Shown one piece after another: positions 1 through 8,371 of a stretch of 64,000 nt of DNA; the stretch's first letter is position 1, and every line of letters begins with the position of its first letter. A program made the position numbers and the translations under genes. This stretch comes from Desulfurococcales archaeon (GTDB lineage: Archaea; Thermoproteota; Thermoprotei_A; Sulfolobales; Acidilobaceae): NCBI GenBank assembly GCA_015521115.1, contig WAOT01000032.1:1-64000 (forward strand), read 5' to 3'. Under the pieces are notes generated by a model, which did no database searches, was not told the DNA's origin, and saw only the letters and a program-made list of their open reading frames with translations.

Positions 1-3
1 GAA

Positions 4-267
4 TTGAATATCATTATAGAACAATTGAAAAAATCATATACATATGAATTATGTAAAAAAACTATAAAAATATTAAAACAGCTTTTTAATAATTTATATA
101 ATGAAAAAGATGAAAATAGTATAATTAATGTATTAGAAAAAATAAGAATAAGAGAACCATTAATAATAGTTATACTATTAAAAACAATACAAGAAACAGT
201 GCGGGACGCGCCCGAAGTAGACAAAAACAAGCAGAACCCAAGAACCTATAAGACAAATAATCTCTAA
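4..267 (+). CDS. AT-rich hypothetical ORF at the left edge
   Basis: I do not recognise this 87-residue ORF. Its first two thirds are very AT-rich and encode a Lys/Asn/Ile-rich, probably helical stretch. The composition changes abruptly near base 200 to the GC-richer DNA of the rest of the window, and the last 25 residues are polar and look non-structured. A TTG start is used if the ORF begins here, but it lies within 3 bases of the window edge, so the gene could start further left. It may be the 3' part of an AT-rich accessory gene or simply non-coding AT-rich DNA. Confidence 0.25.
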   Translation: MNIIIEQLKKSYTYELCKKTIKILKQLFNNLYNEKDENSIINVLEKIRIREPLIIVILLKTIQETVRDAPEVDKNKQNPRTYKTNNL

Positions 268-494
268 TTATATCTTGTTATCTCTTTTCTCGCATTTTCT
301 CTAAAACTGGAAATCAAGTTCCCTCAATAGGCAAACCCACAAGCCTCTCCTTCAACTCAGTGGCCAACCTATGGAGAAACCTTTTCTCTTCCTCGCCATG
401 CCTAAGTTTAGGCGTCATTTCGTGAATATACGAGGGCTTATATCGCACCTTGGTAGGCCTAACCAGGGTGAAGCGGTACAAGATGAGGTGATGG

Positions 495-1418
495 ATGTTT
501 GTGTCGATACTTGAGGATATTTCTAAGCTGAAGCGGGTCGTTGGAAACACGCCTATGAAGTGCTCCTGGACTGAGGGCGTGAGGGTATGCATTAAGCTTG
601 AGTACTCGAACCCCACAGGTAGCCACAAGGATAGGATAGCGTTGGCGATGATCGAGAGGGCTGCTAGGGAGAGACTCTTAGACCGTGGGGGGTGCGTGGC
701 AGAGGCTAGTAGCGGGAACACTGCTGTGAGTGTTGCATGGGCTTCGGGCCTCCTCGGAGTTAGGAGCGTCCTCTACGTTGAGAAGGAGAGCAGCCCTCTT
801 AAGAAAGCTATGATAAAGCTCATGGGCGGCCGGTTAGTCGAGATTGGGGACGAGGGCCTCGACATCTATAGAGTTGTAGAGGAGTCTGAGGAGATGGGAT
901 GCATATTCCTTGACCAGCTCAGAAACCCTGCGAACCCAGAAGCACACTACTATGAAACAGCCCATGAAATACTAGTGCAGACAGGCCACCGAATAGACGC
1001 ACTCGTAATGGGTGTAGGTACTGGCGGCACAATTATGGGAGTAGGGACGAGGCTGAAAGAAGAGCTAGGCAACACTCTAATTATCGGGGTCACGCCCAGA
1101 GGGAGCCCCCTAGACCCTAGAGGGCCGGGGAGCACACCCTCGAGAATAGAGGGGCTAGCATCAAGAACCATACCCCCACTAACAGGCTGGAGGAGCAACG
1201 TAATAGACAGGATAGAGCCTGCCAGTGAAGAAGATGCCAGGAGCGGTGTAAGGGGGCTTGCGAAGGAGATAGGTATACTTGCAGGCCTATCGACGGGAGC
1301 CGCTTACTATGCGTTTAAGAAGCTCCTAAAAGAGGGGATGTTCAGCGTTGGAGACACAGTTGTCTTAATTGCCGCCGACCATATAACTAGGTATCCCGAC
1401 ATCCTTACTAGGCTCTAA
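495..1418 (+). CDS. Cysteine synthase-like PLP enzyme (fold type II)
   Basis: This 307-residue protein has the length of a cysteine synthase and should catalyse a PLP-dependent beta-replacement, probably forming cysteine from O-acetylserine or O-phosphoserine. The cofactor lysine is K45 in NPTGSHKDR. A Ser-Ser-Gly-Asn-Thr loop near residue 92 would bind the substrate carboxylate, and the glycine-rich GTGGT phosphate-binding loop lies near residue 176. The C-terminal GLSTGAA motif matches cysteine synthases. The NPTGS-x-K motif is closer to threonine synthase than to the usual NPGGSVKDR, so the exact substrate is uncertain. The ATG at 495 follows a GAGGTG ribosome-binding site at 485-490. The gene stands alone, so the context gives no further hint. 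Confidence 0.8.
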   Translation: MFVSILEDISKLKRVVGNTPMKCSWTEGVRVCIKLEYSNPTGSHKDRIALAMIERAARERLLDRGGCVAEASSGNTAVSVAWASGLLGVRSVLYVEKESSPLKKAMIKLMGGRLVEIGDEGLDIYRVVEESEEMGCIFLDQLRNPANPEAHYYETAHEILVQTGHRIDALVMGVGTGGTIMGVGTRLKEELGNTLIIGVTPRGSPLDPRGPGSTPSRIEGLASRTIPPLTGWRSNVIDRIEPASEEDARSGVRGLAKEIGILAGLSTGAAYYAFKKLLKEGMFSVGDTVVLIAADHITRYPDILTRL

Positions 1419-1526
1419 GACCCCCCAGCACTTTTCTAATTAGACCCCACTCTGAAGCGCGGAACCCCTATATGGATAATGCTAATAGAATATGGTTAGC
1501 GAGGGAAAAGAGGGGACGCGGCTTCT

Positions 1527-2633
1527 CTACCTCTCTCTCTTGCCCTCGATGAACTCGTGGAACCACTGTAGGGCTATCTCATCGCTGGGGGCCTGGACTG
1601 GGGGGTGCTTGAAGAAGGGTGCTGACACGCTTATGAGCGGCCCACCCACTCCCCTGTCTAGAGCGACTTTTGTCCCCCTTATGGCGTCTATCATGGCCCC
1701 GGCGAACATGCTCTTATCGTCCACCGTCAGCTTCGCCTCAATAGTTACTGGGAACCCTCCGAAGGCCGTCCCCTTAAGGTAGATGTAAGCGATCTTAGTG
1801 TTTCCTAGGAATGGTACATAGTCGCTCGGCCCGATCCGTACTTTGCCCTGCTTCCATAGCTCATCTCCATATGGGAGCACGCTTGTCACAGCGCTTGTCT
1901 TGCTTATCCTCTTACTCTTGAGCCTCTCCTCCACTAGCATATTCTCGAAGTCCGTGTTACCCCCGATGTTCAGCTGGTAGGTCTCTTCCACCTTAACACC
2001 CCTCATGTGCATTAGCCTCACGAGGGTTCTGTGTAGAACCGTTGCTCCGAGCTGTCCCTTGATATCATCTCCTGTTACCGGTATACCCTTCTCCTGGAAC
2101 TTCTGGGGCCAGCCCTCCTGGGTGTCGCTTGCTATGAATACGGGCATCCCGTTTATGAAGGCTACTCCCGCCTCTAGAGCGGCTTGCGCATAGAACCGTG
2201 TGGCCTTCTCACTCCCCACGGGGAGGAAGTTTATCAGTATCTCAGCCCCCGAACTCTTGAGCACGTCTACTACCTCTCCAAGGCCCACTTCGTAGTCGAT
2301 AGGGTTGAACTTCTCCCTCATGTGCGGTGCAACACCGTCCAAGACGGGGCCTGGGCTCACTGTTACGCCTAGTCTGTCCGGTATGGGGGCGAACTTGGGT
2401 GTTACGTTGGGCGGCTCAAAGATCGCCTGGGCTAGGTCTTTACCTACCTTATTCTTCGACACGTCGAAGGCAGCTACCCACTCTATATCACCGATGTGGT
2501 AACCCCCCAATTTGACCTTGGTCACACCAGGTACCAGCTGGTCTTCCTCTGCATCCTTGTAGTAGTAGACTCCTTGTACCAGGGCTGACGCACAGTTTCC
2601 GACTCCGACTATAGCCGCTTTTATCTTAGGCAT
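1527..2633 (-). CDS. ino1: myo-Inositol-1-phosphate synthase
   Basis: This 368-residue protein belongs to the archaeal/actinobacterial form of inositol-1-phosphate synthase, which converts glucose-6-phosphate to L-myo-inositol-1-phosphate using NAD+. An N-terminal Rossmann motif ([11 protein letters not shown], residues 10-20) and the central SDTQEGWP...GDDIKGQ region, which holds the family's conserved active-site residues, are intact. In hyperthermophiles the product feeds inositol phospholipids and the thermoprotectant di-myo-inositol phosphate. An archaetidylinositol-phosphate synthase gene 4 kb away could use the same product. The gene is divergent from a PadR-type regulator across a 95-bp intergenic region with repeats, which suggests local control. 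The ATG start sits only a few bases from a likely transcription start. Confidence 0.93.
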   Translation of the reverse strand: MPKIKAAIVGVGNCASALVQGVYYYKDAEEDQLVPGVTKVKLGGYHIGDIEWVAAFDVSKNKVGKDLAQAIFEPPNVTPKFAPIPDRLGVTVSPGPVLDGVAPHMREKFNPIDYEVGLGEVVDVLKSSGAEILINFLPVGSEKATRFYAQAALEAGVAFINGMPVFIASDTQEGWPQKFQEKGIPVTGDDIKGQLGATVLHRTLVRLMHMRGVKVEETYQLNIGGNTDFENMLVEERLKSKRISKTSAVTSVLPYGDELWKQGKVRIGPSDYVPFLGNTKIAYIYLKGTAFGGFPVTIEAKLTVDDKSMFAGAMIDAIRGTKVALDRGVGGPLISVSAPFFKHPPVQAPSDEIALQWFHEFIEGKRER

Positions 2634-2644
2634 ATTTCACACCC

Positions 2645-2690
2645 GCAAATATTCCCGGCGATAGAATATTCGCCACGGCAAATATAAGTG
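2645..2690. promoter_or_regulatory. Divergent ino1/padR promoter region with repeats
   Basis: The octamer GCAAATAT occurs twice (2645-2652 and 2678-2685). A 7-bp inverted repeat AATATTC/GAATATT lies at 2648-2654 and 2664-2670, and GGCGA/TCGCC pair across 2657-2661 and 2670-2674. The left-facing AT box near 2664-2670 would place the ino1 start of transcription close to its ATG. The right-facing box at 2680-2687 fits the padR gene. The repeats therefore overlap both putative TATA boxes, as expected for an operator. The repeats are visible in the sequence; the binding protein is inferred from position. Confidence 0.5.
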
Positions 2691-2728
2691 TTTCACATCG
2701 CCCAGCATGGGAGGTGGAGGGGTGTAAC

Positions 2729-3070
2729 ATGGACGCGAAAACCCCTAGGCCGCTAGCTAGGCTACGCAGGAAGACAACCATTGAGAACCTATGGCTCTAC
2801 GTCATAGCCGCCCTCCTCTCCGAGGGAGAGACCTACGCTTATAGGGTGAGAAAGGTAGTCGAGGAGAAGTTCGGTTTCAAGCCCTCAACAGTCACATTAT
2901 ATACTGTAATTTACAGGTTGGAGAAGGAGGGGCTCCTAGAGAGAGACCCTACAGGGGTTTATAGGGTCACGGAGAGGGGGGTCGAGGCCTTTAAAGAGGG
3001 AGTAGACTATCTTCAGGAGACTGTTTCTAAGTTAAGAAGAGTTGCATGGGGCGGCTCGCATGGTCCGTGA
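2729..3070 (+). CDS. PadR-like winged-helix transcriptional regulator
   Basis: This protein of about 113 residues has the PadR winged-helix layout: an N-terminal helix pair (LWLYVIAALLSEGETYAYR), a recognition helix around the TVTLYTVIYRLEKEGLL segment, a beta-wing (VYRVTERG) and a short C-terminal dimerisation helix. PadR proteins are usually repressors of one or a few neighbouring genes. I chose the ATG at 2729 because a GGAGGGGTG ribosome-binding site lies just upstream; an in-frame GTG at 2714 would add five residues. The gene is divergent from ino1, and repeats overlap both promoters, so control of ino1 and of itself is the simplest inference. No ligand can be predicted. Confidence 0.8.
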   Translation: MDAKTPRPLARLRRKTTIENLWLYVIAALLSEGETYAYRVRKVVEEKFGFKPSTVTLYTVIYRLEKEGLLERDPTGVYRVTERGVEAFKEGVDYLQETVSKLRRVAWGGSHGP

Positions 3071-3165
3071 ACCTCTCATCGGCCCGCCCTCGGCTAGGGG
3101 GGCCATCCCGTTTAACCCAGCGTAGCTCACTGCCGCCCTATTATTGGCTAGGGAAATATGGGGGG

Positions 3166-5871
3166 TTATTCCTTACGGGCTTTTGCCTCTCTTATTATCC
3201 TCCTGAGGACGTACTGGAGTATCCCGCCATGCTTGTAGTACTCTACTTCTATGGGTGTATCCAGCCTTGCCTTGACTTTGAACTCGATCACCCTCCCGTC
3301 CTTCTTCCTTGCCCTCACGGTCAGGATCTTTCCTGGGTAGAGTCCCTCTGAGATACCTATGATGTCGTACTCCTCACTACCGTCGAGTCCTAGCTTTTCG
3401 GCATTCTCTCCGGGCATGAACTCGAGCGGGAGTATTCCCATTCCTACTAGGTTGCTCCTATGTATTCTCTCGAAGCTCTCTGCAATGACCGCCTTCACGC
3501 CGAGTAGTGCGGGGCCTTTGGCTGCCCAGTCTCTACTGCTTCCTGCTCCGTACTGCTTCCCGCCTATGACTATTACTGGGATACCCATCTCCTTGTATTT
3601 CATGGCGGCGTCGAACACGTGCATTACCTCTCCCGTCGGCCAGAATATGGTCCACCCGCCTTCCTTGTCTGGGACTAGCTTGTTCCTGAACCTGGGGTTG
3701 TCGAACGTGCACCTCATCATTACTTCGTGGTTGCCCCTCCTGCTTCCGCACGTGTTGAACTCGTGTGGTTTGACACCGTGTGCCTCTAGGTACTCCGCTG
3801 CTTTAGTCCCTGGCAGGATCCTGCCTGCCGGGCTTATGTGGTCTGTGGTCGTCCTATCGGGTGCCCATACTAGTACCCTAGCACCTATGATGTCCTGGGG
3901 CTCCGGTGGCTCGAGTGGCATGCCCTCGAAGAATGGCGGCTTCTTAATGTATGTGCTCTTGGGATCCCAGGGATATGTCGGTGAGTCTAGTTCAGGTAGG
4001 CTGTTCCAGTGCTCGTCCCCCGTCCATATGTCTGCGTATTTCTTCTTGAAGACCTCGGGATCCATTATCTTCTCTATCGCCTTCTTCACCTCTTCCTGGC
4101 TTGGCCATATGTCCCTTAGGTATACCGGGTTCCCGTTAGGGTCGTATGCTATGGGCTCGTTGTAGAAGTCTATGTCTATGCGGCCGGCTAGGGCGTATGC
4201 TACAACAAGTGGTGGGCTGGCGAGGAAGTTGCCCCTAGCTAGCGGGTGTATTCTGCCGCTGAAGTTCCTGTTACCGCTTAGTACTGTGGCTGTCCATAGG
4301 TCGTTCTCCTTGATGGCCTTCTCGATCTCAGGCCTTAGAGGCCCACTGTTTCCTATACATACCGTACAGCCGAATCCCGTCACGTGGTATCTGAGGGCCT
4401 CGAGGAATGGTAGGAGGCCTAGCTTCTCCCAGTACTCCGGCACAACCCTGCTCCCCGGAGCGTTGCTCGTCTTCACCCACGGCCTCGTTTTTAGGCCGAG
4501 CTCTACTGCCTTCTTAGCCACAAGGCCTGCAGCCACCATGAGGGACGGGTTGCTCGTGTTTGTACAGCTTGTTATCGCTGCAAGTACTACGCTACCGTCC
4601 CCTATCTCGGCCTTCTCCCCTTCGATCTCTACCACCACCTTTTTCCGTGGAGCACTCTTCCTATACTCGTCTATCACCCTGGATACCCTATTCTTGGCCT
4701 CCCGGAGCGGTATCCTGTCCTCTGGATGGCTTGGGCCTGCGATGCTTGGTTCGACATCGTTCATGTCGATCTCAACTATCTGGGTATAGTATGGCTGAGG
4801 CGCCTCTAGGTCGTACCATATCTTGTTCGCCTTCAGGTATCTCTCAACGAACTTCACATACTCCGGGTCTCTCCCGGTGAGGAGGAGAAACTTCATAGTC
4901 TCCTCATCCGGAGGGAAGAAGCCCATTGTTGCACCATACTCGGGGCTCATGTTCGCTACTGTGGCCCTATCGGGGACTGCTAGCTTCTTAACTCCTGGGC
5001 CGAAGTACTCGACAAACTTACCCACAACCCCGACTTTCCTCAGCTTCTCAGTTATATACAGTACTAGGTCTGTGGCAGTAGCTCCCTCTGGCAGCTCTCC
5101 GACTAGTTTTACGCCGACTACCTCCGGTAGGAGCATGTAGTATGGCTGGCCTAGCAGAGTTGCCTCCGCCTCGATGCCACCTACACCCCAGCCTAGAACG
5201 CCTAGACCGTTTATCATTGTAGTGTGGGAGTCTGTTCCGAGGACGCTGTCGGGATAGGCTAGTAGCTCCTTCCCTGTGTCCCTAAGCCAGACTACCTTCG
5301 CTAGATACTCCAGGTTAACTTGGTGTATGATGCCCTTACCTGGAGGTGCGACCTTGAAGTTCTTGAACGCCTTCTGAGCCCATTTGAGGAGGGTGTACCT
5401 CTCAGCGTTCCTCTCATACTCCTTCTTCATGTTCCATAGGAGGGCGTAGCTGGTGCCAAAGTAGTCGACTTGAACGCTGTGGTCAATTATTAGGTGTACT
5501 GGTATGACCGGGTTGAGCAGCGTAGGGTCGATTCCAAACTCTTTGAGGGCGTCCCTCATAGCCGCTATGTCGACTACTGCGGGGACTCCTGTGAAGTCCT
5601 GCATTATTATCCTTGTAGGGTGAAGCGGTATGTCCTTCTTACCGGCGTACTCCTTCCATCTCGCAGCCGCTTTGACTTCCTCGTCTCTTACAACGAAACC
5701 GTCATAGTTCCTTACAAGGTTTTCTAGTACGATCCTTATCGATATGGGGAGCTCTTCTAGCTTTCCAAGTCCTAGCTCGTCGATCTTTGTTATATCATAA
5801 TATGTTGCCTCCCCATTTGGGGTTAGGATCTTAGACCTCATCTGACGTAGTGCTTCTGCAATGTCTCCCAT
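3166..5871 (-). CDS. acnA: Aconitate hydratase, AcnA/IRP type
   Basis: This 901-residue aconitase interconverts citrate and isocitrate in the cytoplasm. The three ligands of the catalytic 4Fe-4S cluster are C436 (in TSCTNTS) and C502 and C505 (in GCTVCIGNSG). The substrate-binding motif TDSHTTM is near residue 213, and the C-terminal swivelling domain carries GSSRDWAAKG. The length matches the AcnA family. It is monocistronic, with 175 bp separating it from aIF1 downstream. A perfect 14-bp palindrome lies about 52 bp upstream of the start. The enzyme fits either an oxidative or a reductive TCA-type segment; no other cycle genes are in the window. Confidence 0.96.
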   Translation of the reverse strand: MGDIAEALRQMRSKILTPNGEATYYDITKIDELGLGKLEELPISIRIVLENLVRNYDGFVVRDEEVKAAARWKEYAGKKDIPLHPTRIIMQDFTGVPAVVDIAAMRDALKEFGIDPTLLNPVIPVHLIIDHSVQVDYFGTSYALLWNMKKEYERNAERYTLLKWAQKAFKNFKVAPPGKGIIHQVNLEYLAKVVWLRDTGKELLAYPDSVLGTDSHTTMINGLGVLGWGVGGIEAEATLLGQPYYMLLPEVVGVKLVGELPEGATATDLVLYITEKLRKVGVVGKFVEYFGPGVKKLAVPDRATVANMSPEYGATMGFFPPDEETMKFLLLTGRDPEYVKFVERYLKANKIWYDLEAPQPYYTQIVEIDMNDVEPSIAGPSHPEDRIPLREAKNRVSRVIDEYRKSAPRKKVVVEIEGEKAEIGDGSVVLAAITSCTNTSNPSLMVAAGLVAKKAVELGLKTRPWVKTSNAPGSRVVPEYWEKLGLLPFLEALRYHVTGFGCTVCIGNSGPLRPEIEKAIKENDLWTATVLSGNRNFSGRIHPLARGNFLASPPLVVAYALAGRIDIDFYNEPIAYDPNGNPVYLRDIWPSQEEVKKAIEKIMDPEVFKKKYADIWTGDEHWNSLPELDSPTYPWDPKSTYIKKPPFFEGMPLEPPEPQDIIGARVLVWAPDRTTTDHISPAGRILPGTKAAEYLEAHGVKPHEFNTCGSRRGNHEVMMRCTFDNPRFRNKLVPDKEGGWTIFWPTGEVMHVFDAAMKYKEMGIPVIVIGGKQYGAGSSRDWAAKGPALLGVKAVIAESFERIHRSNLVGMGILPLEFMPGENAEKLGLDGSEEYDIIGISEGLYPGKILTVRARKKDGRVIEFKVKARLDTPIEVEYYKHGGILQYVLRRIIREAKARKE

Positions 5872-5922
5872 GACTCGTGCACCGAGGAGAGGCGTCCCCC
5901 GTCGGAGGGAAAAAGGTAGACC

Positions 5923-5936
5923 ATATACCGGTATAT
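5923..5936. promoter_or_regulatory. 14-bp perfect palindrome upstream of acnA
   Basis: ATATACCGGTATAT is perfectly self-complementary and contains two TATA-like halves. It lies 52 bp before the aconitase ATG. The half nearer the gene could serve as its TATA box, and the symmetric form could be an operator or a bidirectional promoter core. There is no gene on the other side facing away, since aIF1 lies downstream on the same strand, so an operator is the more attractive reading. Confidence 0.4.
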
Positions 5937-6046
5937 ACTACGTGTAGGTGGCCTGTTTTTGCCTAACTAGAATACTACTGGTTTGAAAGCATACAAAAAG
6001 TTTTTGTGTTTCTCATTAGTTTTTGTTATTGCCTATTCTTTCATCG

Positions 6047-6352
6047 CTACTCTATTATTGTAATATTCTCCTCCGGGAATCCCATCTCAACTAGGAGCTT
6101 CTTCACCCTCCTCCTATGATCTCCTTGCAGCTCTATCCTACCGTTCTTTGCTGTACCTCCTGTTGCAAGTTTGTGTTTTAGCTGTGAGGCTATCTTCTTT
6201 AGGTCGAATTCTTTTTCGTTTATACCTTCTATTATTGTTACGCCCCTGCCGAACTTCCTTTTTTCATATCTTATCTTGATTATCTGCTCCTCTACTGAGA
6301 GCTGCTCGCAGATCTCTGGGGGCAGGCCTCCGCACATTGAGGAGTCCGTCAT
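6047..6352 (-). CDS. Translation initiation factor aIF1 (SUI1 family)
   Basis: This 101-residue protein carries the SUI1 fold: the [13 protein letters not shown] beta-hairpin loop, the central basic helix ([16 protein letters not shown]) and the C-terminal [18 protein letters not shown] segment typical of eIF1/aIF1. It acts at the small ribosomal subunit P site in start-codon selection. The open frame extends 56 codons further upstream, but that part overlaps the phosphatidyltransferase gene and lacks family similarity, so I chose the ATG at 6352. A second ATG 15 bp downstream is possible. Two cysteines near the N-terminus ([12 protein letters not shown]) resemble the residual zinc-binding N-terminus of archaeal homologues. 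Confidence 0.9.
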   Translation of the reverse strand: MTDSSMCGGLPPEICEQLSVEEQIIKIRYEKRKFGRGVTIIEGINEKEFDLKKIASQLKHKLATGGTAKNGRIELQGDHRRRVKKLLVEMGFPEENITIIE

Positions 6353-6423
6353 GGCTGGGTCGCTCACCCTTTTCCTCCCACTATGCTCGACTACACTGGT
6401 TTGCTTTCGGGGAGTATTATATC

Positions 6424-7110
6424 TTACCTGTCTTCGTCCTCTCTGAACACGTATCCCGGTATCCAACCAAGGAGAGCGTAGAGAAGTGCTGAGAACACAA
6501 GTATAACGCCCAAGCCCCATCCTATGAGGCCTTTGTAGGGGATGAGGGCGATTACTGCCAGGATTACTAGTCTAGGGATGAGGGCCGGGCTTGGACTACC
6601 CTTCCTCCCCCGGCCTGGGAGCTTACGGGGGTATCTTACTGGCAGTATTGAGAGGGCTGCTAAGAGTAGGAGCAAGAGGGGGTTAACTCTGACCTCGCCT
6701 ATTATCGAGCCCACCATTAGAAGCGTGTGAGTGAAGAGCGGTGCCCCGGGGAAATGTGTCAACGAAGCCACCCTCCGATACGCTAATCTGTAGAAGGAGT
6801 AGGGTATCATGGTTGCAGCGTATATGCCTAGAAACATTTTCTCCGTGGTGCTGAACGTGCCAGCCCAGAAGACGGTGAAGAGGGTCAGGGGAGCAATTAT
6901 CTGTGAGAACCGGTCTAACGACCTATCCAATAGCTGGCCACGGGGATCTGGGGAATCGTAGCGCCTAGCCACCCACCCGTCGAGAACGTCTGCTATGTAT
7001 GACGCTATCAGAACACGCAACCCTAGCACAGGTTTACCTAGTAGTGCGAGTACTAGGCTTAGGCTAGCTAGCGCGCCACCTGTTAGGGTTACTATATCGG
7101 CTTTCCTCAC
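6424..7110 (-). CDS. CDP-alcohol phosphatidyltransferase, probable archaetidylinositol-phosphate synthase
   Basis: This 228-residue membrane protein contains the complete CDP-alcohol phosphotransferase motif, DxxDGxxARx8GxxxDxxxD, starting at [10 protein letters not shown] (about residues 41-50) and ending in the RSLD aspartate. Five or six hydrophobic segments follow. The length and motif fit archaetidylinositol-phosphate synthase, which joins CDP-archaeol and inositol-1-phosphate; the inositol-phosphate synthase gene at 1527-2633 would supply the second substrate. The start overlaps the stop of the geranylgeranyl reductase gene by 4 bp (ATGA), so the two are translationally coupled. A transfer to serine or glycerol phosphate instead cannot be excluded from the motif alone. 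Confidence 0.82.
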   Translation of the reverse strand: MRKADIVTLTGGALASLSLVLALLGKPVLGLRVLIASYIADVLDGWVARRYDSPDPRGQLLDRSLDRFSQIIAPLTLFTVFWAGTFSTTEKMFLGIYAATMIPYSFYRLAYRRVASLTHFPGAPLFTHTLLMVGSIIGEVRVNPLLLLLLAALSILPVRYPRKLPGRGRKGSPSPALIPRLVILAVIALIPYKGLIGWGLGVILVFSALLYALLGWIPGYVFREDEDR

Positions 7111-8279
7111 AGTAATGCACCAGCCAGGATCTTGAGCGTTACGAGAGGGTTCGTTATTAGCATTCTCACACCCATTTTCAATGTCCTAAACGGCTGCTCT
7201 TTGAAGACATGGCGTACGAGACCCCTATGGTCATCATAGTCTACAGGATCCTCAACGCCAACCTCCAAGCCTGCAATTGAAGCATGCCTCACTAGTAAAG
7301 CCAGTACAGCCGGGTCTAGGAGGTGCTTAGCCAAGTGATACTGTCGTGCCAGTAGCCGGTGTACGTCCTTGTATGCTTGCAAAAACGCCTCATTCAAGTC
7401 TAGCCCCGTGGAGAGTTTGAAGTCTAGCTTACTGGCGAGGAGTGCATTAGGGAATAGTCCTCCACCGGTAAGGGGCTTGTTGAGAGCTGCAGCGTCACCC
7501 ACAACTCCAACATTGAACGGTAGTTTTCTAGGGTCTAGGGGTGGGCCATGAATGACCCTGCCACCATATATCCTTGTACTCCTGGCCAGGCCCTTTTCCG
7601 AGGCTATGCTAGTGATGGCTTGCCTGACCTCCCCCGGCTTCCACCCCAGAGCCCCGACGACAGTATAGCCTTCAAGGCTGAAGGCCCAGGCATAGGGCAC
7701 ACTGTGTAGCTCTGGATTAATAATTACCTCGATGCCATCTCCAATGGCATCCACCTTGTAGTCGGTGTTTAACCCTAAACTGGTCAGCGGCTCGTGGACT
7801 ACACCGACTAGTTTCCTTAGATTCCCGTGGAGCCCCTCGGCGAGTACCACATAGTCGTATTCTCTCCTCTCTCCTCTAACGATTAACGAAACACCATCAC
7901 TCGCATGTTTCAACGTAGTAACAGGCGATTCAAATCTCAATGACACACCATAGGATCTTAGTTCCTCGGCCAGAAGGTTTTCGAGTCTGACCCTATCAAG
8001 CCGGGCAACCCCCTTAACTCTGATCACGAGCTCGTGGCCTTCAGCCCGGAAGATGACCTTATCGAACACTCCTTCTATCGATTCTTTTGCGGGATCCCCG
8101 ATTAGTTCTACAGTTCTCGTGGACACTAATCCTGTGCAGTGGGGTGGATATCCTACCCTGCTGTGTTCCTCGTAGAGGGTTACATTGAACCCCCTCTTAG
8201 CTAATGTGCGTGCTGTGATTAGCCCCGCAAAGCCTCCCCCTACTACTGCTACCTCCAATACTGCACCCTCAGCATGCAC
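7107..8279 (-). CDS. Geranylgeranyl reductase family FAD oxidoreductase
   Basis: This 390-residue flavoprotein has an N-terminal dinucleotide-binding motif (VVGGGFAGL), the conserved PPHCTGLVS segment near residue 46, the PYAWAF motif and the FAD-contacting GDAAALNKPLTGGG sequence near residue 250. These are hallmarks of the digeranylgeranylglycerophospholipid reductases that saturate the isoprenoid chains of archaeal membrane lipids. Coupling to the phosphatidyltransferase gene downstream supports a role in lipid synthesis. The GTG at 8279 is used because the upstream TTTAAA box would place transcription about 15 bp before it; an in-frame TTG at 8258 is the alternative. Confidence 0.88.
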   Translation of the reverse strand: MHAEGAVLEVAVVGGGFAGLITARTLAKRGFNVTLYEEHSRVGYPPHCTGLVSTRTVELIGDPAKESIEGVFDKVIFRAEGHELVIRVKGVARLDRVRLENLLAEELRSYGVSLRFESPVTTLKHASDGVSLIVRGERREYDYVVLAEGLHGNLRKLVGVVHEPLTSLGLNTDYKVDAIGDGIEVIINPELHSVPYAWAFSLEGYTVVGALGWKPGEVRQAITSIASEKGLARSTRIYGGRVIHGPPLDPRKLPFNVGVVGDAAALNKPLTGGGLFPNALLASKLDFKLSTGLDLNEAFLQAYKDVHRLLARQYHLAKHLLDPAVLALLVRHASIAGLEVGVEDPVDYDDHRGLVRHVFKEQPFRTLKMGVRMLITNPLVTLKILAGALL

Positions 8280-8284
8280 TCCAC

Positions 8285-8319
8285 GGGATCCCGCTAGGCC
8301 CTTAGGGATCCTGTTTAAA
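8285..8319. promoter_or_regulatory. Shared divergent promoter region (reductase / rpoP)
   Basis: A symmetric TTTAAA box at 8314-8319 is placed at a reasonable distance from both divergent genes, about 35 bp before the reductase start and 53 bp before rpoP, so one box could serve both directions. The palindrome GGGATCCC at 8285-8292 is repeated as GGGATCC at 8305-8311, about 20 bp (two helical turns) apart. These are visible in the sequence; function as an operator is inference. Confidence 0.4.
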
Positions 8320-8371
8320 GCAAATTAGGTTGCAAGACTTCTCATGTCAGGGGAGCCTTGGGGTGCGATTG

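Noticed and set aside
314-481. Minus-strand ORF tail of about 55 charged residues (from a TTG) in the gap left of the cysteine-synthase-like gene.
   Set aside because: It looks somewhat protein-like but has no ribosome-binding site and no recognised family, and the longer frame is the shadow of the neighbouring gene. It may be a decayed gene, but I cannot support it.
6353-6520. N-terminal 56-codon extension of aIF1.
   Set aside because: It overlaps the end of the phosphatidyltransferase gene and has no similarity to SUI1 proteins.
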